DNA of 64,000 nt from Shimia sp040370365 (lineage in GTDB: Bacteria > Pseudomonadota > Alphaproteobacteria > Rhodobacterales > Rhodobacteraceae). Shown in pieces: positions 45,701-53,221 of the stretch. The position numbers and the translations under genes were made by a program. Within the stretch, counting starts at the first letter, position 1. Each line of letters opens with the position of its first letter. Location of the stretch: NCBI RefSeq assembly GCF_040370365.1, contig NZ_BAABWQ010000001.1, positions 930,001 through 994,000 of the forward strand, read 5' to 3'. The notes under the pieces are model-generated. The model saw only the letters and a list, made by a program, of their open reading frames with translations, had not been told where the DNA came from and made no database searches.

Positions 45701-46091
45701 CGACGTCGAGGTTGACGGCAACCGGATTGATCTGCGCATCCCGATGTACGCCCGTGCGCGCTGGGGCATCATGGTGGGCAGCTCCATAAACGTCGCGGTG
45801 CGCAACAACCGAGTCAGCAACCTGTATGACGGCCCCATGGACGACATCCCCAACCCCTTGTCTCCCACAGATGGAATCCGTGTGTGGGGGGTGTTTGGCG
45901 ACTTTGTCCAGATCGAACGCAACGCCTGTTTTGGAACCACTCACGGCGTTCGTTTCCGCGCATTGAACCCGCAACCAGACCCTGCGCGTGCGGTCTGGAA
46001 AGTCTCCGATGTCTTTGGCGACGCAGCCATGCCTACCAACGCACTGTCTGGGTCTTCTGGCAGTGCGGAAATTATCGAAATTAACCCGTAA
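42798..46091 (+). CDS. DUF6519 protein with right-handed beta-helix, probable eCIS fibre or spike
   Basis: 1097 residues. The N-terminal block MKGDFTRGFNPDTKRGERYRR plus VLLQQGRALLDSDMTALSDAI is the DUF6519 signature found in CIS and phage-like loci. From about residue 600 to 1080 there are regular beta-helix rungs (HVTITGIGLGSLLEANRRVFHFQNCNAVTLVDFSA across several turns; later VRINGNRISGFHQGVRIGG). No catalytic motif is obvious. Neither it nor the preceding protein resembles the adenovirus-like Afp13 fibre, so these two are the best candidates for target recognition. It has a good ribosome-binding site (AAAGGTGG) 22 bases after its neighbour. Confidence 0.75.
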   Translation: MKGDFTRGFNPDTKRGERYRRVLLQQGRALLDSDMTALSDAIEGSLRQNLAMTACHAGSPDLGLLITPGRLLAQFDSTLGNPVDSNGGAVAVRDYARKYLNRLPGLRMGTTGTVTVHLAEPLAAPTDIRIWAHADNGGASPSVNGTVISVPSGPEYHPVDVSASGAELVFEVDPAARIWVAMIETRAEAGTTPLMHSHSGAYEIEGLAFDTTGGAWPLLADPAGAALQTQAISPADTRLIAYVEVWERHITALEDPGILETALGGDLDTTTRSEVQYQVKLAEVSGVVADNMADAFAQHLLPNGTVTLGVATETITADPCDLPVPGGYTGPENRLYRLEVHGTGAGGATLFKWSRENGSELFAAAFLDTLVVPAPAAALMVQADSDLRDGDLVELLSDAIDLGDAAPATLTPAGFTRPQRAVGRLLRLSGGDEITGSNRVFDLLDPIDETPVVDVDSGRFGEQGLKLRRWSGLILHTADQVFELEQGIEADIAGSFEPGDWWQYEARVSASNANGPTRPAPHGPERLFAPLALLRQTPAAEPMLLERWFDSRFPRLCHIEADDVSYDGDRVGSESDTVQEAIDELFERESDAGCGEIPVPEGGDIRDIIDAIPDGGDAKICLGPGTRPVPSVIQVFNKGHVTITGIGLGSLLEANRRVFHFQNCNAVTLVDFSARATNGGGHIIQIDDCAAVDIQRLNIQSSTEASHGNAAIRLQANDDRTIRRARIRDCRIALGFNDTAVLAIGVHDLAVSDCDIETRAARFDLRARVADNSFASVVGRVFLSQLSFNVDTNIFVGGSHVSLSNGERGRHTVALGGWGRDPLRFSTHAAMTSRIWDQIGDANPPGNPDGGQPTMRAHVRRIRREVTRAALGLSADITLPTATQGMVNLMGTSLLATSTLEYGQAGIVVSAPFGPEVNGDRNPASQITNQLAQSVRINGNRISGFHQGVRIGGDQHVDGLDTRRTFFRDVEVDGNRIDLRIPMYARARWGIMVGSSINVAVRNNRVSNLYDGPMDDIPNPLSPTDGIRVWGVFGDFVQIERNACFGTTHGVRFRALNPQPDPARAVWKVSDVFGDAAMPTNALSGSSGSAEIIEINP

Positions 46092-46099
46092 CGGAGGGA

Positions 46100-46265
46100 G
46101 TTTTGCCCCGAATCGCTTTGGAAACGGCCAGCCTTGTGTTAGGATTGCATGTGCACGTCCATAGCAACGGTACGCGGTCTCGCGACTTTAGCGATAGTGA
46201 CGTGAACTTATGGTTCACAGGGTTCAAATCCCTGCAAAACAAGGGAAAGCGCTGCTTTCCCTTTT
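46100..46265 (+). ncRNA. Candidate structured RNA with a tRNA T-arm and terminator hairpin
   Basis: The gap between the last structural gene and the DUF4157 gene holds, at 46218-46234, a perfect T-arm: 5-bp stem CAGGG/CCCTG around the exact consensus T-loop TTCAAAT. Immediately 3' is CAAAAC (46235-46240), which pairs with GTTTTG at 46100-46105 like an acceptor stem. Directly before the T-arm is a 6-bp hairpin (46202-46207 with 46213-46218, sharing its last base). Right after comes a 10-bp terminator stem (46241-46250 with 46254-46263) ending in Ts. The closed unit is about 141 nt, too long for a tRNA, with no anticodon arm, clear D-arm or CCA. A tRNA-like or Y-RNA-like RNA, or a tRNA-derived relic, are the readings. 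Confidence 0.5.
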
Positions 46266-46302
46266 ACCGTTCATATGTGTTTTTTGCTACCAGAGCCCTC
46301 TC

Positions 46303-49300
46303 ATGAAACATGCGGATGGGTCTCAAAAGACATCAGGAACATCAACCTCTAAGTCCACTGCGGCCAAACCCGCACCGACGCCCTCTCCTGCCCCTATTGA
46401 AACCGCAGAACTGACCTCCCTGCAATCCAGCCTGACCGGTGGCTCCGCACTCCCGGCCTCAACACGTAAACGGCTTGAAGGCGGCTTTCAGACTGACCTA
46501 AGTGACGTCCGCGTACACACCGGTGGCGCCGCCGCCACGGCCACCAACCGGCTTCAGGCCGACGCCTTCGCCAGCGGAAGCAACATCGCCTTCGCATCAG
46601 GAAAATACGCCCCCGGATCCAAATCCGGTGACCATCTGATTGCTGAAGAAGTGGCTCATGTGATCCAACAACGCGGGAGCGGAGGACAGGTTGTGCAACG
46701 CCACGCCACCGTGTCCTCAGCAACAGACAGTGCCGAAATCGCCGCGCGCAGCGCCGCAGACAATGTTGTGGCGGGTAAGGCAGCAAACCTCTCGCTAACC
46801 GGTCTCTCAACTCGGGGGCGCATCATGCGACGAGCACGCATGAGCGCGGCAAAACCCTCTCCGGTTGTGGCCGACCCGACCAACGGGCTGGGCACAACCA
46901 AAGCAGGGCCCGCGCCCGTCTTGACCCCCGTGATGACCTCCACCCTCAGCCCAGCAGGCGGCAAACTGGTGGACAGCGCCGGGCGCAAAGACGTCAAACC
47001 CGGCGCCTCTGACAAACCTGGCACCGCCAAAACGCCTGATGAGGCACAAACATCTCAACAGGCCGGTCCTTCGAGCGCGCCCAGCGTGATGACCGCAGGC
47101 AGCCCAGTGGGCGCTTCTGTGGAGGGGGCCGACTCCCCGCCAAAGGCCGACAACAAATCAACCCAAAACAAAGAAGAGAAGCGCGAAAAAGACAAGAAAG
47201 AGAAGCAAGAAAAAGACAAGAAAGAGAAGCAAGAAAAAAACAATAAAAACAAAGGGAAAGACGGTGAGACCGCAGCGGCCGCGACGGGTGGCGGTGGCGG
47301 CACTTTTGGAAAAGTCAAAGGAGACCGCGGCGCCGGGGCCGCCGGGGCTGCCAAGCGCCGCCTACAGGATCGCGCCGAAGCGCTTGGGACCAATGAAGGC
47401 GCAGACAATCGCATCGGTGCCGCCCGCGCCGCCGCCGCCCCACCCGCCAATGCTGCAGAAGCATCCGGCCAACAAAGTCAGGCCACCACACTAGAAAATG
47501 CGGATGTCCCTGCTGGTGATCCGGAAACCGCCCGCTCTGCCAGCCGCAATGCCGTGGCTGCCGCCACACCTGGGTCGATCGAAGATCTCGAAGACTTTGC
47601 CAGCCCCGGCGGCGCCTCCCAACGTCAACCATTGACCGATGCCATTTCGGGCCAAGCGGCGGCACAAACCGGCCCGGTTCAGGCCAGCCTCTCCGCCGTG
47701 GACACACCGCCCCTAGGCACGCCACCGTCTCCCGCCGTGCCTCAACCTGCCCCCATGGTTGCACCCGGTTCTGCAGACCCAGCGATCACGCAGGCCACGC
47801 CGCCGCCTGTCAACGAAGAAGCGCTGGATGCCACCGAGTTTAAGGCAGAGGCCGACGCAAAGCTGTCAGAGCATGATGTCGATGATGAAACATTGGCCAA
47901 AGCGGACGAAGGCCCACTCAGAGAGATTGGCAACGACAAAACTCAACTCAACGACAAGGTGACACAGGCGGCAGGCCGCGCGCGCGCCACTGAAACACAG
48001 GCGCGCGATGTTGCGCGTGGTGCCTTGGCCGGGGCGCAATCCGGCGCACAGGCCAGCATGGATGCCGAGCGTACGAGCGGCCAGACCAGCGTCAGCGCCG
48101 AACAAGACGGCACCCGCACGGGTGAAGAACAATCTGAGCAAGCCCTCGCTGATCAGATCAACACAACTTATCAAACCGCCCAGACCGAGGTGAACGGCAA
48201 ACTTGGGACGCTGACACAGGACTCCGTTGAAACCTTCCGCGAGCGCCAAGGCACACGGCTTGAATCTTTCGCAAGCGGTGTGCGCAGCGATCTGGCAGAT
48301 CTCAAACGCCGGCGCTATTCCGGTGTGCGCGGTGCCGCCCGTCGGGTGCGCGACTGGCTGCTGTCGATCAACTCAGTGCCAGAGGTAAAGCAGCTTTATC
48401 AAAGACATCGAGACCAATACATCTCTGACATCGATGCGTTGATCACCCAAATCAAGGCAGATATTGATCGCACCATCGAGGAGTGCAAAACCGCGCTGCG
48501 CACCGCGCGCGAAACCATTGAACAACTTGTCGCGGACAATGCGGAGTCGATGGATCAGGACGCACAGGCCGCGCTGACCAACGCCACGGCGGGTTTCCAG
48601 CGGATGGAACAGCAAATCGACGCCGCCGCCGAGGCTGCCAAACGCGCGCTAGACGCAGAGCGGGAGCGGGCCATTCAGGCGATGGATGCCGAGTTGGAGC
48701 GCATTCGATCTGAAAACGCCGGTCTGGTGGACAGGCTCGCCGCCGCCGTCGCGGCCCTTGCGGCTGCGCTTGGACAGTTCATGATGTTGATGACCCGTGT
48801 CACGCGCATGGGCATTGGCACTTTCCTATCTGCGGCGCTGTCACAGGCGGGCGACGGTGTGCGCAACAACCTATGGGGAGAGCTACAGGAAGCCTTTAAG
48901 CAATGGCTGTTTATGAAGCTTCCGGTGCTACAGCTCCTGTTGTCATTGCCGCCCAATTGGTACGACATGCTCACGGCACTCGCCACCAACATGATTGGGA
49001 TGTTCACCGAAAACCTTCCCGCGATGTTGCCCGCAATAGGCACAGCGGCAATGATCTGGCTTGCGACAACACTGGCGGCAAAATTGATCCCCGGCGTTGG
49101 GGCCATTATGGCGGTGATTGACGGCATTCGCGGGGCCTATGCCCTTGTACAAAGCCTATTTCAGGCCGCCTCTGCTTTCTTTGAATTTGTGATGAAAGTG
49201 GCCGAACGGGGCAATGGCGCGGTGGCCTTTGCACGCGCGCTGGCCTTTGGGATTGTGGCAGCCGTAGATGCGGTGCTGACCTTCTTGGGGGTGGATCGAT

Positions 49301-50691
49301 TGATCCAACGGGTGATCGGTGCAATCGCCCGCCCCTTTGGCCGCATCATCCGCCGCGTCTCAGGCCGCTTCCGTGCCTTCATGAGCCGCCGTAGGCGACG
49401 TAGGCGACAGCGCCGTCGTGGCCGTGACCGTGGCGCGCGAAGACTGGCAGATGGCCGCAGCAGTGGTGCCGGGAGGTCCCGCGCCAGAAGCCGCCGCCGG
49501 AACCGCCGCAGGCAACGGACAACGCGCGCGCGCCGTCGCGACCAAGCTCCAAACCGCCGCCGAGAAAACCCCTCAGAGCGCCGCAGACGCAGAAGGCAGG
49601 AGCGCGAAAGACGCAAACGCGAACGTCTGGATCGTGCGGTGCGGGCTATCCGCCCCAAAATCGCACGTCTGCAACGCGAAGGGGTCTCCAAACTTGGGCT
49701 ACGCGCCCGCTTGGCCATGTGGCGTGTACGATATCGGCTCACCTCCCTGACCCTGCGCGGCGGGCGCATTACAGCCCGCGTCAACCCGTCAACCGAAGCC
49801 GGTCGTGTCGCCCAACTCAGCCCACAACGCATTGGCAACGCATTAGAGCCGGTCTTAAGGGAGGCCGAAAGGATTTTTGAACGCGAACGTCTCGCTAATC
49901 CCGCTGTGGCACGTCAGGCCGCCGCGTTTGATCAGAGTCTCGCCTCCGGAAGACACACTGTGGCCGGGCCACGCATGAATGACGCCGATATGGTATTTGG
50001 CACCCGCCGCTTCTTTTCCGGTCCACGTCAGATGCTAATGCCGATGGGTCGTGTGGACCGGCGTGGTCGCTTCCATCAAGGCCGGATGGCTTCCTTTTCC
50101 AGACCGGGCGGACCGCAGGTCACACTACGAGACAACCAACGTGGTTCCATGATGGTGCAACCAGGCGCGCCCAGCTATGCTGGCTTCCGTCCCTCAACGT
50201 TGAACACCCCGTCCGGGAACCAACTGTTGGACGTTGTCGAAGCCGCACGCGCCCCAGGCCAACTCGCCACACGTGCCGTCACCCGCGATCTTGTTGGGTC
50301 TCAGCGCATCGATGCAATGGAGGCAGCATCGGGTGCTTTCAATCCCATGGAACCCCGTGGAGCCTCAGTGGCTGCAGACCGTGATTTCCGCGGACGGCAA
50401 GACACCGGGTCGTTTTCCCAACGCCGCGTCGACGACGCATCTGCCACTCGGCGGCGACGCACTGGCCGCATTTTCCAACGGCTTGATCGCGTTCTGCAAC
50501 AACAGGCCGGACAGATGGATATTTTTGGGGACGGACCAGTTCTAAGGGAACTGGCACAGGCCTTCCGTCGGTGGGCAATCACAAATGTGACCCGCGCTGG
50601 CCGGCGTGCCACATCAGAGGCAGATCAACAGGCAGCCGTCACAGGGCTGATCGCGGGACTGGTGGCGTTCCTGCGCAGCAGGTATCCATAG
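46303..50691 (+). CDS. DUF4157 (eCIS core domain) protein, probable eCIS cargo/toxin or lumen protein
   Basis: 1462 residues from ATG 46303; the upstream extension is excluded because it would cover the RNA candidate. Residues about 45-125 are the DUF4157 domain (LPASTRKRLEGGF, DVRVHTGGAA, ADAFASGSNIAFASGKY). The zinc motif reads AEEVAHVIQQ where the family has AHExxHVxQQ, so the first His is Glu115. Then follow a Lys/Glu-rich stretch with two exact 24-bp repeats (47185-47232), Ala/Pro-rich linkers, coiled coil (about 515-810), hydrophobic segments (about 815-850 and 870-1000), an Arg-dense segment (about 1027-1125), and a C-terminal 330 residues with no recognised fold. DUF4157 proteins are typical eCIS cargo. 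A short partner gene follows after 3 bases. Confidence 0.85.
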   Translation: MKHADGSQKTSGTSTSKSTAAKPAPTPSPAPIETAELTSLQSSLTGGSALPASTRKRLEGGFQTDLSDVRVHTGGAAATATNRLQADAFASGSNIAFASGKYAPGSKSGDHLIAEEVAHVIQQRGSGGQVVQRHATVSSATDSAEIAARSAADNVVAGKAANLSLTGLSTRGRIMRRARMSAAKPSPVVADPTNGLGTTKAGPAPVLTPVMTSTLSPAGGKLVDSAGRKDVKPGASDKPGTAKTPDEAQTSQQAGPSSAPSVMTAGSPVGASVEGADSPPKADNKSTQNKEEKREKDKKEKQEKDKKEKQEKNNKNKGKDGETAAAATGGGGGTFGKVKGDRGAGAAGAAKRRLQDRAEALGTNEGADNRIGAARAAAAPPANAAEASGQQSQATTLENADVPAGDPETARSASRNAVAAATPGSIEDLEDFASPGGASQRQPLTDAISGQAAAQTGPVQASLSAVDTPPLGTPPSPAVPQPAPMVAPGSADPAITQATPPPVNEEALDATEFKAEADAKLSEHDVDDETLAKADEGPLREIGNDKTQLNDKVTQAAGRARATETQARDVARGALAGAQSGAQASMDAERTSGQTSVSAEQDGTRTGEEQSEQALADQINTTYQTAQTEVNGKLGTLTQDSVETFRERQGTRLESFASGVRSDLADLKRRRYSGVRGAARRVRDWLLSINSVPEVKQLYQRHRDQYISDIDALITQIKADIDRTIEECKTALRTARETIEQLVADNAESMDQDAQAALTNATAGFQRMEQQIDAAAEAAKRALDAERERAIQAMDAELERIRSENAGLVDRLAAAVAALAAALGQFMMLMTRVTRMGIGTFLSAALSQAGDGVRNNLWGELQEAFKQWLFMKLPVLQLLLSLPPNWYDMLTALATNMIGMFTENLPAMLPAIGTAAMIWLATTLAAKLIPGVGAIMAVIDGIRGAYALVQSLFQAASAFFEFVMKVAERGNGAVAFARALAFGIVAAVDAVLTFLGVDRLIQRVIGAIARPFGRIIRRVSGRFRAFMSRRRRRRRQRRRGRDRGARRLADGRSSGAGRSRARSRRRNRRRQRTTRARRRDQAPNRRRENPSERRRRRRQERERRKRERLDRAVRAIRPKIARLQREGVSKLGLRARLAMWRVRYRLTSLTLRGGRITARVNPSTEAGRVAQLSPQRIGNALEPVLREAERIFERERLANPAVARQAAAFDQSLASGRHTVAGPRMNDADMVFGTRRFFSGPRQMLMPMGRVDRRGRFHQGRMASFSRPGGPQVTLRDNQRGSMMVQPGAPSYAGFRPSTLNTPSGNQLLDVVEAARAPGQLATRAVTRDLVGSQRIDAMEAASGAFNPMEPRGASVAADRDFRGRQDTGSFSQRRVDDASATRRRRTGRIFQRLDRVLQQQAGQMDIFGDGPVLRELAQAFRRWAITNVTRAGRRATSEADQQAAVTGLIAGLVAFLRSRYP
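47185..47232 (+). repeat. Tandem 24-bp repeat, two exact copies, inside the DUF4157 gene
   Basis: Two identical 24-base units (47185-47208 and 47209-47232) encode EKDKKEKQ twice, with a decayed third copy after them. The flanking sequence is also Lys/Glu-rich, giving a highly charged helical or disordered linker just after the DUF4157 domain. The repeat could vary in number by slippage without changing the frame. Confidence 0.85.
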
Positions 50692-50694
50692 ACC

Positions 50695-51312
50695 ATGACC
50701 GTTGTCCTCAAGAAACGCCTCGTCCCCGCACAGTTTGCGCCCAGTATCTGTTTTCAGACCATTTCACTGGTGCTGAAACAGCAGCTTCTCACCCACGGAT
50801 TTGATCAAATCCCAACACATGACGCCGGGGACGGAACCACGGAAATAACATGGATCTCAGAAGATGGTAGATGTTTGGTGTTTGCGTCCTGCGACAGCGT
50901 CAACCGGATCATCCGCATCGACATCTCTGCGGACAGCGACGCCATCGCAGATTCTGTGGCGGCTGCGCTGTCTCGCGACATTCCGATGGCGCGTTTTCAG
51001 GAAGAACTTGAGAAAGCAGCCGATCTGCCATCAGCTGAACTGGAAGCCGCGCTCATCCGCTTAGGTCAAATGTCCCCAATTGACGCCCCACCAGAACTCT
51101 TCGTCACCCTCATGTCTCGGGCATTCACATCCTCTGATGCAGGTGTCCGCCGTGCCGCGACATTTGTATCGTACCTTGTGCAATGCAGCGCCTTCACCAC
51201 GCTACTGGAACGCGCCGCTGTACACGAACAGGACGCCAATCTGTCAGAGCTCATGCAGGCCACCCAAGAGGCAATTGGCCCACTTCCAGGTCCCACTGCC
51301 ACTTGGCTGTGA
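50695..51312 (+). CDS. Unknown protein coupled to the DUF4157 gene
   Basis: 205 residues, starting 3 bases after the DUF4157 stop, so certainly co-expressed. The first 90 residues are mixed alpha/beta (VPAQFAPSICFQTISLVLKQQLL, then a strand-rich TEITWISEDGRCLVFASCDSVNRIIRIDISAD). The rest is helical (MARFQEELEKAADLPSAELEAALIRLGQM, then FVTLMSRAFTSSDAGVRRAATFVSYLVQC), possibly HEAT-like. No signal peptide. No family recognised. A cargo chaperone, loading adaptor or immunity protein for the upstream product are the natural hypotheses from position. It is the last gene of the injection-system block. Confidence 0.6.
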   Translation: MTVVLKKRLVPAQFAPSICFQTISLVLKQQLLTHGFDQIPTHDAGDGTTEITWISEDGRCLVFASCDSVNRIIRIDISADSDAIADSVAAALSRDIPMARFQEELEKAADLPSAELEAALIRLGQMSPIDAPPELFVTLMSRAFTSSDAGVRRAATFVSYLVQCSAFTTLLERAAVHEQDANLSELMQATQEAIGPLPGPTATWL

Positions 51313-51465
51313 TATTATTCACAGCTCAGCACATGAGCCCAAAATCCTCTGATTTAGAAACAACCGAACGACATTAGGCACCACAGGCACGATTGACTGC
51401 GCGCGCGATAAAATGTCATCTGCGGTGTCACGCAAGAAACGTCAAAGTTCAGGACACGCTCAGAC

Positions 51466-52092
51466 ATGGCCACCAAACTTTCCCAAGACCCTCACGTCGT
51501 TCGCGAGGAACGAGAGAAAGTGCTCGAAGTTGCCATTGGCCGCGAGGTCCGTGCATTCCGTAAACAGCAAAACATCACTGTGGCAGAGCTCTCTGCAATA
51601 ACTGAACTGTCTATCGGCATGTTGTCCAAGATCGAAAACGGCAACACCTCACCGTCACTGAACACACTGCAATCTTTGGCCAACGCGCTCTCGGTGCCAC
51701 TCACGTCGTTCTTTCGCCAGTTTGAAGAAAAGCGTGAGGCTGTGCACACCAAAGCGGGCGCTGGCGTGGATGTCGATAGAGACGGCACCCGCGCAGGGCA
51801 TCAATACAATCTGCTGGGCCATATTGGGTCCAACAACAGCGGCGTCATTGTAGAGCCCTATCTGATCTCGCTGGACTCGGAATCGGACACGTTTCAAACG
51901 TTCCAGCACGGCGGCATAGAGACGATCTACATGCTGGACGGCGAGATCGACTACCGTCACGGCGCCAATGTTTATGCCCTGCAACCGGGTGACACGTTGT
52001 TTTTTGATGCCGACGCGCCGCACGGCCCCGAAAGACTGCGCACATTGCCAGCACGCTATCTTTCTGTGATCAGCTATCCGCAAAAAAGCTGA
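51466..52092 (+). CDS. XRE-cupin transcriptional regulator
   Basis: 208 residues. The HTH_XRE domain covers residues about 25-80 (ITELSIGMLSKIENGNTSPSLNTL), and a cupin_2 barrel covers about 125-200 (GIETIYMLDGEIDYRHGANVYALQPGDTLFFDADAPHGPERL), carrying the His and Glu positions for a metal or small ligand. Regulators of this PuuR-like type often precede amine or glutamate metabolism genes, and the glxB-glxC-glxD-glutamine synthetase operon begins 231 bases downstream. That gap is the likely operator region, though no clear palindrome was identified. Confidence 0.9.
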   Translation: MATKLSQDPHVVREEREKVLEVAIGREVRAFRKQQNITVAELSAITELSIGMLSKIENGNTSPSLNTLQSLANALSVPLTSFFRQFEEKREAVHTKAGAGVDVDRDGTRAGHQYNLLGHIGSNNSGVIVEPYLISLDSESDTFQTFQHGGIETIYMLDGEIDYRHGANVYALQPGDTLFFDADAPHGPERLRTLPARYLSVISYPQKS

Positions 52093-52323
52093 CTGAACTC
52101 CGCACCAGCAAGCATCCGACACTCTCAGATCAACAACCTGTGCCCGCTTTTGCGCGCCATTTGTGCGTCATTACGTGTGCGCTTGAACACCGTTTTGAGG
52201 CCCAGCGTCGCCTCAATAGTTACCCAGCAAGAAAAAAAGTTTCCTGTGGGTTGAGGGGGCAAGTCTTTGATGTTAGCCTTTTGCCAAGCGCCAGGGGTGC
52301 GAAACAACATGGAGAGAACGCCT

Positions 52324-53220
52324 ATGTGCGGGATCGTCGGATTATTTCTGAAAGACAAGGCACTTGAGCCTGAACTCGGAGCTCTGCTCACGGACATGCT
52401 GATCACTATGACAGATCGTGGTCCAGACAGCGCAGGCATCGCAATTTATAGCGAAGATACAAATAGTAAGGCCAAACTTACCATCCAATCAGACACCCCA
52501 AGTGTGGCGTTTGATGGACTTGGTGGTGCACTTGAACAAGCCCTTGGTTGCACCGTAGAGATAAGCTGCAAAGACACCCATGCAGTGCTGTCAATTGCGC
52601 CTGAAAAGCTCGATCAATTGCGGTCCACCTTGAAAGATACCGACCCGTCTATCCGGGTCATGAGCACCGGAGACGTGCTTGAAATCTACAAAGAGGTCGG
52701 ACTGCCCAAAAATGTGGCAGAGCGTTTCAAAGTCACACAAATGAGTGGAACGCATGGCATTGGCCACACCCGAATGGCCACGGAATCTGCAGTGACCACC
52801 ATGGGCGCCCACCCGTTTAACACCGGCGCAGATCAGTGCCTTGTCCACAACGGATCCCTCTCCAATCACAACTCCCTGCGTCGCAAACTGACGCGCGAAG
52901 GTGTGCATATCGAAACAGAAAACGACAGCGAGGTCGCCGCCGCCTATCTGACGTGGAAGATGAACAATGGCGCGTCGCTTGGTGACGCTCTGGAAAGCGC
53001 GCTGGATGATCTGGATGGGTTCTTCACCTTCGTTGTTGGGACCAAAGACGGATTTGGTGTGGTCCGCGATCCCATCGCCTGTAAGCCCGCGGTCATGGCC
53101 GAAACAGACCAATATGTGGCCTTTGGCAGCGAATACCGCGCTTTGGTCAACCTCCCCGGCATTGAAGACGCTCGCGTCTGGGAGCCGGAGCCCGCAACCG
53201 TTTACTTCTGGAATCACTGA
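52324..53220 (+). CDS. glxB: Class II glutamine amidotransferase, GlxB/MgsA type
   Basis: 298 residues starting at MCGIVGLF, so that Cys2 becomes the N-terminal nucleophile after Met removal; this fixes the start at 52324 rather than the longer frame. Further glutaminase landmarks are TDRGPDSAGIA, GHTRMATESAV and VHNGSLSNHNSLRR. It releases ammonia from glutamine (or handles gamma-glutamyl substrates) for the synthase subunits next door. The same three-gene set works as N-methylglutamate synthase (mgsABC) in methylamine-using bacteria and as glutamate-synthase-like GlxBCD elsewhere; the sequence alone does not decide. Confidence 0.88.
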   Translation: MCGIVGLFLKDKALEPELGALLTDMLITMTDRGPDSAGIAIYSEDTNSKAKLTIQSDTPSVAFDGLGGALEQALGCTVEISCKDTHAVLSIAPEKLDQLRSTLKDTDPSIRVMSTGDVLEIYKEVGLPKNVAERFKVTQMSGTHGIGHTRMATESAVTTMGAHPFNTGADQCLVHNGSLSNHNSLRRKLTREGVHIETENDSEVAAAYLTWKMNNGASLGDALESALDDLDGFFTFVVGTKDGFGVVRDPIACKPAVMAETDQYVAFGSEYRALVNLPGIEDARVWEPEPATVYFWNH

Positions 53221-53221
53221 T

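Noticed and set aside
46166..46242. Canonical tRNA ending at the T-arm-like element
   Set aside because: The T-arm is perfect, but no pairing 5' acceptor strand, D-arm or 7-base anticodon loop lies at tRNA distance upstream; the matching acceptor-like strand is about 130 bases away.
46103..46306. 67-codon open frame over the RNA candidate
   Set aside because: No ribosome-binding site or family; it covers the hairpins and terminator stem, so it is better read as untranslated sequence.
47161..47250. Short tandem repeat as a CRISPR-like array
   Set aside because: Only two adjacent copies with no spacers, in frame within a coding sequence; it is a protein linker repeat.
23603..51312. Prophage or type VI secretion system
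   Set aside because: No capsid, portal, terminase, integrase or TssJKLM genes are present; the Pvc16-type cap, AAA+ ATPase and DUF4157 protein point to an eCIS.
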